This document shows, piece after piece, positions 46,601-57,133 of a DNA stretch of 64,000 nt (its first letter is position 1; the number at the start of each line of letters is the position of its first letter). Origin of the DNA: Rehmannia glutinosa (taxonomy: Eukaryota > Streptophyta > Magnoliopsida > Lamiales > Orobanchaceae). The position numbers and the translations under genes were made by a program. Under the pieces are notes generated by a model. The model was given only the letters and a program-made list of their open reading frames with translations. It did no database searches and was not told where the DNA came from. The stretch is from positions 3,391,419-3,455,418 of the forward strand of contig CM071930.1 in assembly GCA_016081115.2 (NCBI GenBank), given 5' to 3'.

Positions 46601-48170
46601 AAGTTGAAAAGTTATTGCGTAGACGTGGCATGAGTCTACGTGAGTTTTCTACGATGCCATTTCCAAATATCGACAATGTCGAATTCAGCCAAAATTGATT
46701 GATTTATGACGAGTTACGATACGATCGTAGGGCCTTAGCCGCAGAGCACAAAGATCTTCTTTCAAACCTTACTGATGAGCAACGACACATGTATTCTGAA
46801 ATCATGTGTGCGGTTCAATCTGATAGAGGTCGTCTTTTCTTTGTATATGGATATGGAGGTACTGGTAAAACCTATTTGTGGAGGGCATTGTCTTCGGGGT
46901 TGAGATCAAAAGGACAAATTGTACTTAACGTGGCGTCAAGTGGAATAGCTTCTCTTCTCTTGCCCGATGGGAGGACTGCACATTCTTGATTTGTTATTCC
47001 TATAAATCCACATGAAGGATCGAGCTGTGAAATCAAAGTTGGAAGTCCACTTATCAATTGATTGTGAGTAGTAAACTAATAATATGGGACTAAGCTCCAA
47101 TGATGCACAAGCATTGCTTTGAGGTCGTGGACACAACTATAAAAGATATTATGGAGACAAACCAGGAAGTCATCATATCCCATTCGAGGCAAAACTGTTG
47201 TGTTTGGTGGAGATTTCAAACAGATATTGCCAGTTGTACCCAAGGGAAGTCGGCAGGATATCGTTAATGCCACGATAGATTCTTCGCATTTGTGGAGGCA
47301 TTGTACTGTGCTTATGCTAACTAAAAACATGCGGCTTCAAAGACTAGGTGAAAGTGATGATTATGCGGATTTGGTTAAGTTTTCTGAATGGATTGCAAAT
47401 ATCGGAGATGGAACACTTGGAGGAGAAAATGACGGTTCTGCCACTATTGACATCCCTGAAGATATTTTGCTCGAATCAAACGGTGATCCTATTTCGACTA
47501 TCATTGAAAGTACTTATCCAATGTTTAAAGATGCAATCGAGGACCCGACATATCTAAAGGAAAGAACTATTTTGGCACCTACTCTCGATGTAGTTGAGTC
47601 GATGAATCAATATATGACCTATTTGAACACATCAGAAGGTCGGACTTAATTGAGTTCGGATAGCACTTGCAAATCGGACGCTAATGTTGATTTCTTACAT
47701 GATCTGTATACACCGGAATTCTTAAATGGGATAAAATGTTCCGGAGTACCTAATCATGAAATTCATTTGAAGGTTGGGACTCCTGTTATGCTCCTGAGAA
47801 ATATGGACCATTCAATTGGTTTGTGTAATGGTATACGATTGGTGATTACAAGGCTCGGTAAACATGTGCTTGAATCCAAGATTCTCACCGAGCAATGCAG
47901 GACATAAAGTGTTGATCCGCTGATCGACACTTACCCTTCCCGACCTCATGATTCCTTCAAGTTCCAGTAATACAGATTTTTGATCGTATCGTATGCCATG
48001 ACCATAAACAAAAGCCATGGACGCAGTCTCTCGAATGTCGGTCTATATCTCAAGAATCCAGGTATTGAAATGGCCAATTATACGTGGCGATTTCTCGAAA
48101 GTTACCAACCGAAATGGATGAAAATATTAGTTTGCGGCGCGATCGTCAAACAACAAACAAACAACTAATG
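43630..48170 (+). pseudogene. Helitron RepHel (Rep nuclease plus PIF1-like helicase), broken
   Basis: The order is a zinc-finger-like start (about 43650-43740, CQFCAAMFWYEERI); NIRSYNSMFCFTSMGGKID and AQLYIYDIENE (43845-44045); SEVAALIVGDF (about 44385); the Helitron_like_N region (44479-45111, LFITFTFNPKWPEI); Rep HUH motif FQKRGLPHAHILLFL (45225-45265); Rep Tyr motif YLFKYVNKGHD (about 45648); and a PIF1 helicase with Walker A GYGGTGKT (about 46855), Walker-B-region GDFKQILPVVPKGSRQ (47207) and terminal MTINKSHGRSLSNVGLYL (about 47998). The protein nicks and unwinds DNA for rolling-circle transposition. Stops (44857, 46697, 46987, 47647) and a frameshift after the HUH motif inactivate it. 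Introns seem to lie at 44085-44185, 45112-45210 and 46430-46555. Confidence 0.88.
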
Positions 48171-48304
48171 TTGTGCACAAAGAAGTATTTCAAAATTTGT
48201 AATTTTTTGTGCAATTGTAATTTTCTTTATCAAAGATTAATAATAGATTATATTTTCGTATTCATATTTCATTTATATATCAACACCACACCCCGAAAAC
48301 ACTT

Positions 48305-48331
48305 CCGTGCATCGCACGGGTAAAATACTAG
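48305..48331 (+). terminator. Helitron 3' terminal hairpin and CTAG end
   Basis: CCGTGC-ATC-GCACGG forms a 6-bp stem at 48305-48319, followed by GTAAAATACTAG ending at 48331 and a host T. This is the signal that stops rolling-circle replication in Helitrons. Confidence 0.9.
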
Positions 48332-48518
48332 TTTATCTTTAATAAATCTCTAACAAATATTTTCTTTAATCTTACTTTTTCAAAAAATCATGGGTTTGTA
48401 GTTACAAACCAGGTTTGTGATAAAAAAACCTAAAACCTACCTTCCACAATGGTTAAAGGTTTTTTTGTAAGATTTTTTCCTCCACAAACCTCACATAAAA
48501 GCTCCATTGTGGATGCTC
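48332..48518. mobile_element. Harbinger-type MITE, right half
   Basis: Ends CCATTGTGGATGCTC followed by TAA. It is the mirror end of the half at 31843-31991; the Helitron lies between. Words such as AAACCTCACATAAAAGCTCC are typical of the family. Confidence 0.75.
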
Positions 48519-48662
48519 TAAAAAATAAAATAACAAAGGCTTGGGATGTGAAGTTATGGTGGGATGTGGGGTCCATTGTGGGAGGTTTTTGCATTGTGGA
48601 AAAGAAAGTGAGGTTTTTCAATTTGTAGGTTTGTATGATGTGGTGTTGTGGGCGGATGGGAA

Positions 48663-48855
48663 TTTCCATTATAGGATGATATTTCATTTTCTTTTCTACT
48701 GCACGGATGATTGCCACGTGTATAAAAAGTTACCATATTAATTTTGGAGCATAAATCAAGGCTAAATTGAGGGGTTTTAATATGACAATTTCTATACACG
48801 TGACAATCATCCGTGCAGTGGAATATAAGATGAAACATCATCCTAAAATAGAAAA
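48663..48855. repeat. inverted repeat, arms about 66 bp
   Basis: The arm TTTCCATTATAGGATGATAT...GCACGGATGATTGCCACGTG (48663-48728) is complementary to 48789-48855, with a loop of about 60 bases. It is probably the centre of a foldback MITE surrounding the split one. Transcripts would form a long hairpin. Confidence 0.75.
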
Positions 48856-48929
48856 TCCGATCCATGTTATGGGATCCATTAAAAAGTAAATTTTTTTATC
48901 AATTTTTAAATTATGGCATTGGAGATGTC

Positions 48930-49172
48930 CTCATAGCTCCCCCTTCAACCTATTAATTAATGCATAACAACAATGTTTCTATTTCTCCATTTTCTCTTCT
49001 TCTTTTTCCGGTTGGAAAAATCAAAGGCACTACTTGTCTACTACTGGAAGTGTCCGCAAACAGTCAACTCGAACTACTCTCAGTCTCCTCCTCCACAAGA
49101 ATTTATTTCCTCCCCCTACAAACTCCTGATTTGATTAAGCATTTAAGCCAATAATTCTCCAACCGCCCTAAA
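48930..49172 (+). promoter_or_regulatory. likely promoter/5' leader of the UPF0496 gene
   Basis: This short interval between the MITE cluster and the ATG contains AATTAATGCATAACA and a CT-rich leader (TCTCCATTTTCTCTTCTTC at about 48990), common in plant 5' leaders. No clear TATA box is identifiable, so the start site is unknown. The functional upstream region must be short or include MITE sequence. Confidence 0.35.
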
Positions 49173-50414
49173 ATGGGCAGTCAAATCAGCAGGGCAAATC
49201 GCAGCACCAGCAGCCGCCACCCACCGCCGCCGCTGCCGGCTGAGCCGCCTGCTCGAACCTTCTCCAACCCCAATCCCAATTCCAATTCCAATTCCGACTC
49301 TCAGATAAACCCCTCAGACGCCGATATGAGCTCGTACGAAGCTGCGTGCCGTTCCGATCCTGACCTCCAATCCTTCGACTCAAGCCTCCAGCTCCGAACC
49401 AGCCGAGCCATTAACTCCATAGCCGTGGGCCTCGAGGTTCGTTCTCTCTCACTCGACTCCCTCAGCGAGGTCACCGAATGCCTTCTCGAAATGAATCAGG
49501 AAGTGGTTAAAATCTTTCTCCAAGACAAAAAAGACATTTGGAAAAACCAAGAGCTATCCGATCTAGTCGACGATTATTTCGAAAACAGCCTTCTAACCAT
49601 GGATTTCTGCACCGCTCTCGACGCGTGCCTTAAACGCGCCGGGCGTATCGAGTCCATTATCAATGTCGCCCTCAGAAAGTTCGAGGAAGAACATTACTCT
49701 GTTACTTCAGAAGGCTCTGTGAAGAATTATTCGAGAACATTAGAAGAATTGAGGAATTTTAAAGGCGCATCAGATCCGTTCACGCAGGAATTTTTCAAAA
49801 TCTTCAGTTCAATTTATTCGAGACAGAGTTTGATGTTGGAAAAATTGCAAGCCAAAAAGCGAAATCTGGATAAAAAATTGGGGAAACTAAAAGCGTGGAG
49901 AAAAATCTCCATGGTGATATTCGTCGTCACATTTGCCTCAGTTTTGATATGCTCAGTGGTTGCCGCCGCCGTTGCTGCGCCACCGGTGGTGACGGCTCTG
50001 GCGGCTGCGGCGGCCGTGCCGTTAGGGTCGATGGGGAGATGGCTAAACTCGCTTTGGAAGAAATGCGAGAGGGATTTGAGGGGACAGAGGGAGATAATTA
50101 GTTCAATGCAGATTGGGACATACATTGTGATTAAGGATTTGGATAACATTAGGGTTTTAGTTGACAGGTTTCAGATTAAGATCGAGGATTTGTTGGCGAA
50201 TGCCGATTTTGCAATGAGCGAGGACGAGGCGGCGGTTGTGACGGCCGTGAAGGAGATTAGAGAGAAGGCGGATGATTTTATCAAGACTATCCATGATTTG
50301 AGTGAGCATGCTAATAAATGTACTCAAGAAACAAGGATGGCGAGGACGTTGATATTGCGGAGGATTATCAATCATCCGAGCGGATCGAATCAGGACATCG
50401 GTATGTTTTCGTGA
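49173..50414 (+). CDS. UPF0496 (DUF677, At14a-like) protein
   Basis: Single exon of 413 residues, intact, which is the usual length for the family. The first ATG gives MGSQISRAN, a start like that of At14a-like proteins, with Gly2 a possible acylation site. Residues 10-50 are Pro/Ser/Asn-rich. The DUF677 domain follows from YEAACRSDPDLQSFDSSLQ through EVRSLSLDSLSEVTECLLEM (about 90-110) and DIWKNQELSDLVDDYFENSL. Coiled coil MLEKLQAKKRNLDKKLGKL (about 212-230) precedes a hydrophobic, Ala-rich segment (about 246-285) that is probably membrane-associated. Family members are membrane-linked and little understood; the Arabidopsis At14a group has been tied to cell wall-plasma membrane-cytoskeleton continuity. 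The higher GC content differs from surrounding repeats. No operon-like context; transposons flank both sides. Confidence 0.93.
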   Translation: MGSQISRANRSTSSRHPPPPLPAEPPARTFSNPNPNSNSNSDSQINPSDADMSSYEAACRSDPDLQSFDSSLQLRTSRAINSIAVGLEVRSLSLDSLSEVTECLLEMNQEVVKIFLQDKKDIWKNQELSDLVDDYFENSLLTMDFCTALDACLKRAGRIESIINVALRKFEEEHYSVTSEGSVKNYSRTLEELRNFKGASDPFTQEFFKIFSSIYSRQSLMLEKLQAKKRNLDKKLGKLKAWRKISMVIFVVTFASVLICSVVAAAVAAPPVVTALAAAAAVPLGSMGRWLNSLWKKCERDLRGQREIISSMQIGTYIVIKDLDNIRVLVDRFQIKIEDLLANADFAMSEDEAAVVTAVKEIREKADDFIKTIHDLSEHANKCTQETRMARTLILRRIINHPSGSNQDIGMFS

Positions 50415-50906
50415 TGCCTGAGTTTGTTGATGCTGATTTTGTGCTAGATTACGTATAATTAATGTGTATAGAAATGCTCAATTCATTTAAATGCAACATA
50501 TTCTGCTGAAATAGAATATTGCACAATATGAATCTAATTATATGCACAACTAGAGATATTTATATATTCTCTGTTTACTGAAATTAAAGAATGAGATGTT
50601 ACTGATTCAAGTTGAGAATAGTTGTGTTCTTTTTTCTCATGAGACCTGTTTTTTTCCTGGAGATGAACTATGTTTTCGCACGATCAATATCTATAAAGTA
50701 GAGCTATGAATCAAAATGTGTCGACACGGCTGGCCTAATTAATGTGATGCGTTGAGAATGAGCAAAAGTTGAATTGTTTTTCTGTTTTTATACGATTGTT
50801 TTGGCATATTGTTGGTCTAAGAGGCGACTGAGGCGTTCACTTTCTTCAGCATCTGTAAGGAAGATAAGAATGAGGGAAACAAATCTATATGTGACCACAC
50901 TCCGAA
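50415..50906. other. 3' flank of UPF0496 gene
   Basis: Presumably 3' UTR and intergenic DNA. AATAAAA-like signals are not clear; ATGAATCTAATTAT-type AT-rich stretches occur at 50530-50570. No other gene is visible. Confidence 0.4.
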
Positions 50907-51133
50907 AGCCATTTTGGATGGGAGGATTTGGATTTGAAGAAAGGATTTGGGTGAAGGATTTTGAATGACTCCATGTAGTATGGATTTGAAATCCTTCATA
51001 ATGACTCCAAAAATAGCTTCAAATAATCTGAAATCCATTATAGAATGACTTCATCCAAACAACTTGAGTGGATTTGTTATTATGAATTTGAAATCCATAA
51101 TTTCAAATCCTTCCATTCAAATGCAACCTTAAA
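50907..51133. mobile_element. small foldback MITE
   Basis: The left AAGCCATTTTGGATGGGAGG and the reverse of the right AAGGTTGCATTTGAATGGAAGG are related inverted ends, both continuing GATTTG. The interior is rich in GGATTTGAAATCC words in both orientations. The superfamily is unclear, perhaps hAT-like. Confidence 0.55.
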
Positions 51134-51346
51134 GGTGTCAAACCCCTTTCTTGCTCAACTTATTATGAACTAATCGTGTCTGCCTTGCTGTCTAAGAGAG
51201 ATAATATTTATTATCATATAGATGTTCTCTTGTTATTTAAAATATGCTCCATAAAACTTAAAGTGAAAGCCCAATAAAAGTTACAGTTGTCAGGATACTC
51301 TGTATGTTATATGTTAGTAATTTCACGATATATGTGGAAGAAACAT

Positions 51347-51620
51347 GATTTTGCAACCGTTATACTCTTTGCAACCTAATTTATTTATTTTTGACAACTA
51401 ACAACCTAAACTGTGCGGGATTTTCATTTTGCAAACACTGGCCAGCCGGGTCAAAATATTGTGTGAATATTCTGAGTCACATTGGCGAATATTCCAACTC
51501 CGGCTGGCTGTAGGTTGCAAAGTTAAAACACCCATACAATTTAGAATGTTAGTTGCCAAGGATAAATAAATTAGGTTGCAAACTGTAAATATGACATAAG
51601 TTCAAGTTGCAAATTCCCTA
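51347..51620. repeat. long hairpin element, arms about 85 bp
   Basis: TTTGCAACCTAATTTATTTA at 51368 is repeated in inverse at 51563-51582, and pairing extends inward through CTAACA, CTAAA and TTTGCAA to CCAGCCGG near 51450 and 51500. Outer weaker pairing reaches 51347 and 51620. It has no ORF. The structure fits a foldback MITE. Confidence 0.75.
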
Positions 51621-52799
51621 AAAAGAATGATGCTCTGTGCCTGTGAAAAGCTTTTCAAATAGCATTTGAAACTTTCAGATTATAAGCAGACATTAATGAA
51701 GGTGCAGGTTGGAGACCAAAGAATGAAATAAGTGGTTGACTTGACTTGCATGATTGTCTTCCACTGCTACGTTTATCAGCATATGCATTTCTTTGAGTCA
51801 GTGAAATTTATATCAATAAAACTGCCGCAAGGGTAGGATGAGAATGTTCTGCTTTCGAAGGAACTATAAGAATAAGAACAGGATTCATTCTTTGAAATGT
51901 TTTTTCATTGTTAACCAAGTGTCGCAAATTATGGCCTAGTTTGTTTATGTTTCCAACAACCTATTTCCAATTTCCAACTATTCATAAAATTGGAATCATG
52001 TTTGTTTATAATTTTTTTGGAAATCATCATTTTCACATTCCATTTTCACATAAAACTACATATTAAACCTATAATTTCAATTCTCAACCCTATACACTAT
52101 CCTACATCACTCATCAATCACTATTCTCATCTTTTCATCCAATTATACATATGAGACCCACTATTACAGCCAATGCCAACTCGCAAAATAACCTCCTTGC
52201 ACAACAAGTGTCAAGGAGTAATACAAACAAACTCAAACACTCCCAAAACAAAAAATACAACGAAACTACCTAAAATCCAAGCTACATGGAAACATAAAAC
52301 CAAGACTGAAAATAGCAGAAATCAAAAAGCAGAAAAATCAAGAAAAGAAACAAAATGCCTCTCCCTCTCCAAACCATCATTTCACCGCCGACCCGCCCAA
52401 TCCTCCGCCGCATTCATACCATCCACTCCTTTGAAGAAATCAAGACTCCATAGATCCGCCCCAACTTTGAAACCATACAACCCAAATGTAACAAAAGAGA
52501 GAACAACACCCGAGCATCACCTTCGTCCTTTTGAAGCTTCTAAGTTGGGGAAGCATTGTTCGATGATCGAAGGAGAACTCCTCAAGTCTAGATTTGCAAA
52601 AAAAAAAAAAAAAAACCATGAAGAAGGTGGTGGTTGGTCAAGAAGGGCCGACGCCGACCAAGACATCGGGAGTGAGAGGCGGAGGGTGCAAGGTGAAGAA
52701 ATGGAGATGGAGGGGATAGGGTTTTGCAAAATGAGAGAAAGATTTCGAGAGAGAGAGAAGGGAGAGAGTTCGATGTTTGTTTTGGTGGATGGCATTTAA
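51621..52799. other. intergenic, unassigned GC/CT-rich block at right end
   Basis: 51621-52170 shows nothing identifiable. 52340-52796 is richer in GC and can be read as a 208-residue plus-strand ORF (Lys/Arg/Ser-rich, with an A17 tract read as poly-Lys) or a 92-residue minus-strand ORF (MPSTKTNIELSPFSLSRNL). Neither has a recognisable domain. Read on the minus strand it looks like a plant 5' leader and first exon, with the Harbinger element inserted at its upstream edge. Confidence 0.4.
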
Positions 52800-53109
52800 G
52801 ACCATCTCCAATAGTTTGACTACTTTAGACAGAGTCTCAGACTCCATCTCCAAAGACTTTGTACTATTTTCTGCACTAAAAAGAATATTCCACAAGATTC
52901 GTTCTTTTATTAATTTAATTTTGATTTTTATTACTTTATAATTGATAGAAACATTATATAAGTAATTTTATTTAATATAATATTTATTAAATTTTTTATC
53001 TTCAAAATAATCAAATTAAAAAATATAAAATTTAAGGAAATTAATGCAAAAATTAAAATAAAAATTCATAATAATACAGAAACATAGAAACATAATTACA
53101 ATATGATAG

Positions 53110-54353
53110 TGACTAGTTCTCTAGAATACTCTTCCCACAAATGATCAATTAATGCATTTCGAAGTGTAAAATGAGCCTCTGCATTGTTGATTTGCCTAAA
53201 CCGAGCAAGATAATTTTGAAAACGAGTATGTTCATTTTCAACAAATTCGATGTCCGGAGATGACACTTCTCTTGCTTATTCAATTGGAGTATCAAGATCT
53301 CGTTCATTCTCGATTATCATATTATGCATTATTATGCATACACTCATGATATCTTGCAAATTACTTTTACTCCAAAAACTTGCTGGATTTGCCAACCTTG
53401 GAGAACTCCAAATGCACGTTCCACGCCCTTTCTACATGCTTTTGTTTTCTTTGCACAATATGTTTTCTTGGGACCACTTGGTGCATGGATGGTTTGCCAA
53501 GAATTATCCACTGGATATATGTTATCGCCTAAATAGTAACACATGTTGTATTCCTTTCGTTGATACTGGCATCCCTAAATATGCATGCCACATCCATAGA
53601 TCATTATCAGTTACTGCGTCAAGAATAATTATTAAATGCCCACTTCGACTGGCATATTGTCCTGCCCAAGTTATTGGACAATTTTTCCATCTCCATTACA
53701 TAAAATCCAAACTATCTAACATTCCTCAGAAACCTCGTTATGTACCAATATAAAGTAGTCTTGCAACGTCATTTGCAGTGGGCGATCTCAGATAATGCTT
53801 TGCAAATATCTCTCAGATTGCACGACAAAACCTTTTGACACATTTAATTGTGGTAAACTCTCCAATTTTGATGTACTCATCTGTTGCAACTGCTGGAACT
53901 GCATACGCTAATATTCGAAATGCACATGTTACTTTTTGAAGCGTAGACAAACCAAGTTTTCCCGCTGCATTTCTTCGTTGTACGAAATAATGATCATGAT
54001 TTTTTACAACATTAACAATACACATGAATAAACTTCGTGACATCCGATACCTTCGACGAAATTGCTCTTCATTATATGTTGGATTTTCAGAAAATTAGTC
54101 GTCGAAGAGGTTTGCAGCTGCTACTTCTCGGTCACGAAAAATTGTTCTACGACCCGGGACAGAACCTCCACGAGTCGGTTCAACATTTTGTTGCCTAAGA
54201 AATTCAGCTAGGGTAAGATTGTTATTGTATATTTGTTGAACAATCAAATGATTTTTTGTATCATAACTATTTAATCAATTGTTGAAACTCATCATCAGAT
54301 GAACTTGAAGAAGAAGAAGATATGGTAGAAGGGCTAATAGAATTGAAATTCAT
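53110..54353 (-). pseudogene. Harbinger transposase, left-arm copy
   Basis: Start MNFNSIS with a poly-Ser tract at 54353. Then a helix-turn-helix-type region MSRSLFMCIVNVVKNHDHYF, STLQKVTCAFRILAYAVPA and DEYIKIGEFTTIKCVKRFC (53813-54043), and LDSLDFM-stop-WRW with the first catalytic Asp (about 53700). The PGSNNDINVL block with the second Asp is deleted, but RKGVERAFGVLQ with the catalytic Glu is kept (about 53400-53440). A C-terminal segment to about 53110 continues after a TAA at 53278. DDE_Tnp_4 family. Stops near 54270, 53720 and 53690 and the deletion inactivate it. Confidence 0.85.
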
Positions 54354-54464
54354 TTTTCTTATGGGAGAAATGATACATACACAAAGATTGAAGTGATGAA
54401 ATGATTGGAGTATGTGCTTATTATATAATTTTTTGGAACTACACTATTCTAGAAAAGTCACGAC

Positions 54465-54723
54465 AGATAGAAAGCACAATCCATGTGCTTTCAATCCAAC
54501 CGTTGGACAATATATCATCTTTAAATCTCAGTCCTACATTATAAATCTAAAACTACAAAGAGACTTTAAAAAGCACAATCCGTGGGCTTTCATGCATAGC
54601 CATTAGATACACATTATCTTTAAGTCTCAACCCTACAATATAAATTTAAAAAGCACAAAGAGACTTTAGAAAGCACAATCCTTGTGCTTTCATCTGTAGC
54701 CGTTAGATACACATTGTGTTTAT
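54465..54723. repeat. subterminal tandem repeats of Harbinger left arm
   Basis: About three degenerate units of roughly 90 bp contain AAAGCACAAAGAGACTTTA, GCACAATCC-TGTGCTTTCAT and GATACACATT. The array continues after the LTR insertion at 55255-55327 and after the second at 56395-56450. It lies in the shared promoter region between the divergent genes. Confidence 0.8.
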
Positions 54724-55252
54724 TGGAGATTACATCCACATCTTTTATTTTAGGAAAGTTATTGTGGATCCTAATTGATTAGCATGCATCTTGGGTTGCA
54801 TCTAATATGGAAAGATCCAATTATAATATGGATTGAGATACATCGTTTTATATTATCTCCCTATTATTATTAGTAGTAGAGACATTAGACGTCTCATACG
54901 GAATATCAGAAATCTTCCTCCTAAAATTTATCTGTACGAAAAATTTCTCTTCTCTACGGTTTTCTTCTTGGAGCATCACCAAAGTTCTCCAAAGGTTTAA
55001 GGTGTGTACAACGAAGTAAATAACTGTATCGTGATCTTGCTCGTGGTTCAACCAATGCACGGGGTACGTTCGTGGTTCGTGGTTCGTGGTTCAATCAAAG
55101 AAGGCTTGGAGACAGGTTTAATCCAAGTTCAAATAGAGGCTTGTAGACGGGCTCAATTCTGGCTATGTGGATCGATATTTCCGCTGCAAATAGGTATACT
55201 CGATCCACTCTATACGTGCAAATATGTGATTTATATTTTTCCCATATTTGCA
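54724..55252. mobile_element. LTR-like insertion in Harbinger left arm
   Basis: About 530 bp begin TGTTTATTGGAGATTACATC and end TTTGCAATCA. They are absent from the matching place in the right arm, where the repeat unit is continuous. It has TG...CA ends but no coding sequence, so a solo LTR is likely. A CGTGGTTCGTGGTTCGTGGTTC triplication lies at about 55070. No clean target duplication is found. Confidence 0.6.
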
Positions 55253-55332
55253 ATCAGTCTTTAAATCCCAACCCTACAATATAATTCTAAAAAGCACAAA
55301 GAGACTTTAGAAAACACAATTCTTGTGCTTTC

Positions 55333-56394
55333 TGTTGGTATTACAGTGGTTACATAAGTGGGAAAAGCCTTCAAGGTGGCTTACAAAACATAAACATAAA
55401 ATTACAAGAAAAGTAAAATCTAGCTATTTCAAGTCTTGAATGGATTCCAACTCCAGAAGCATGAATCTGACAGAACTTTACAAGCCTAGTCGAGGAAAAC
55501 CTCTTTCTGCAAGACAAATATGTCTCAGCTAGTGCTCACGGTACGACGTAATGTCCCCAAAGATAAAATGGCTTTACCTCTTTTGTGTACAGTAGCACCA
55601 CTGACACAAAAACACCTTTCGAACTTGAAGGAGTGAGAACTGGTTGTTGGACACGAATGCAGAAGGAAGTATTCTTGGAAGTGTTCTTCGAAATGCTACA
55701 ACACTGCTACCGACACTTGCGAAATATGCAGAGAGATATGCGATTTTTCTACGTATTCTGACGTCATCTCTTCCTTCTAACCTCCTCAATGCAGGAAAAC
55801 GCCTTAAACTTATATATGCCATTATTTTCAACACTTGTAGGGAATTAAAGATAAAGAAAATGGACATTAAAACCATGTGTAACTCCCATGAGTTCCAAAC
55901 CTCTTCTTCTGACCACTACTTGAGGAGTTAAAAACTCCAAAAGACAAATGAACCTGGACACTTTTAATGTTCAGATTCATATACACACGAACCTGGACAC
56001 CTCCAATATCTAGATTCATTAGGCCTAACAATTACTTGAATCTGGGTCAAGCCCATTTTCAAGTGACAAAACTAACTGAACCTGAACCCGAGCCCAAAGA
56101 GTCGGGCCGGTCCAAGGCTCATTTGTGATCATATACTTGTGTTATAATATCCAACCACTAACACCTTCTAATATTTGTACCAGGATAAACTATGTCCGTT
56201 CGTGTGGCTAACTTCATATATTAATTTCTCACTCACCAAAATTTGGTTTTGAGAAATAAAAAAATACTACGAACATCTACTCGGAACGTAGATAATAATT
56301 CATAATTTAAATCCTCCAGAATTAAATTCTTAGCCACCGAACATTTGGTCAAAGTTGGGTCTACACCCACTTTATCGAAACCAAATTTCCAACA
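55333..56394. mobile_element. solo LTR with CTTTC target duplication
   Basis: 1062 bp start TGTTGG and end CCAACA. They are flanked on both sides by CTTTC (55328-55332 and 56395-56399) and interrupt a repeat unit that is intact elsewhere. It contains a direct repeat of GAACCTGGACAC at about 55949 and 55988, plus a GCCCGA-rich stretch near 56090. An unequal exchange between two LTRs would leave this form. The parent family is unknown. Confidence 0.85.
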
Positions 56395-56547
56395 CTTTCA
56401 TCTGTAGCCATTAGATACACATTGTCTTTAAATCTCAACCCTACGTTTTATCTTCATATTTCTATATATAGATGACATACCATATATTCTTCCACACACT
56501 TCTCCAACTTCTCTAAATTCATTTGTTTTATATTTGCTCTTTCCAAA

Positions 56548-57133
56548 ATGTCTAAACCACACACTACTAATTACACAGTTGCTGAAGATTGTCACCTTTG
56601 TAATGTCTTTCTTGATATTTTATAGGATCCAATTGTGGGTCCAAACCAAACCAGAGAGCAATTCTGGAAACGTAATGAAGATAAATACAACTCAGTAAAA
56701 CCAAGCCCTAACATAAAAGACCGCAACCAAAGATCATTGCAATGTCGCATGCAAACCATTCTCAAAGATGTTAGAAAATTTAATGGATGTCTTCAACAAA
56801 TCGAATATCTTAAACCAAGTTGTGCAAATGAACAAATACTCGTAAGTAAATTATATTTATACGTTTTATTGTTTTTGTTATTGTAATAATAATTTTTTAA
56901 TCTCAACAATATTGATATATTATGCAATTAGAGTGTGCAAATGAGTTGTTGATGTAACAAAAAAGATATAGCAGTGGATTCAAATTTGACCATGTGTGGT
57001 ATGTTATGAAAGAATATGTGCAAGCAGAAACCACCGGCGAAGTCTCTTCAATTCCTGAAGAAAATATACCGGACTCTCATATTTCCCCTAATCCTTCAGC
57101 TGCGCTACAAGTTGTGATGAAGAACCACCACTA
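56548..57133 (+). pseudogene. Harbinger Myb/SANT-like ORF, left-arm copy
   Basis: Starts MSKPHTTNYTVAEDCHLC, has a TAG at about 56624, then DPIVGPNQTREQFWKRNEDKY and LQCRMQTILKDVRKFNGCLQQ. This is the Trp-containing trihelix of PIF/Harbinger second ORFs, which help the transposase enter the nucleus and bind DNA. An intron-like GTAAGT...ATTAG lies at 56842-56931. The second exon reads VWYVMKEYVQAETTGEVSSI. The mirror copy lies at 57115-57713. Confidence 0.75.

Larger units (their letters stand above)
31992..48331 (+). mobile_element. 16.3-kb Helitron with RPA1-like and RepHel genes
   Basis: The 5' end is TCTATATATATATAATAACA preceded by A, and the 3' end is a perfect-stem hairpin with CTAG followed by T, fitting insertion between A and T. 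It interrupts a MITE whose halves rejoin cleanly, which confirms both ends. Contents: MULE-2 (32454-35950), an RPA1-like gene (36361-38705), 3.5 kb without recognised genes, and a RepHel gene (42646-48170). RPA1-like plus RepHel is the usual content of autonomous plant Helitrons; here both carry stops or frameshifts. Confidence 0.85.

Noticed and set aside
52173..52799. 208-residue plus-strand ORF taken as a gene
   Set aside because: Composition is Lys/Arg/Ser-rich with an A17 tract read as poly-Lys, it ends at a transposon boundary, and the minus strand looks equally likely. It is kept only as an unassigned block.
53250..53753. 167-residue plus-strand ORF
   Set aside because: It is antisense to the Harbinger transposase relic, whose motifs are on the minus strand.
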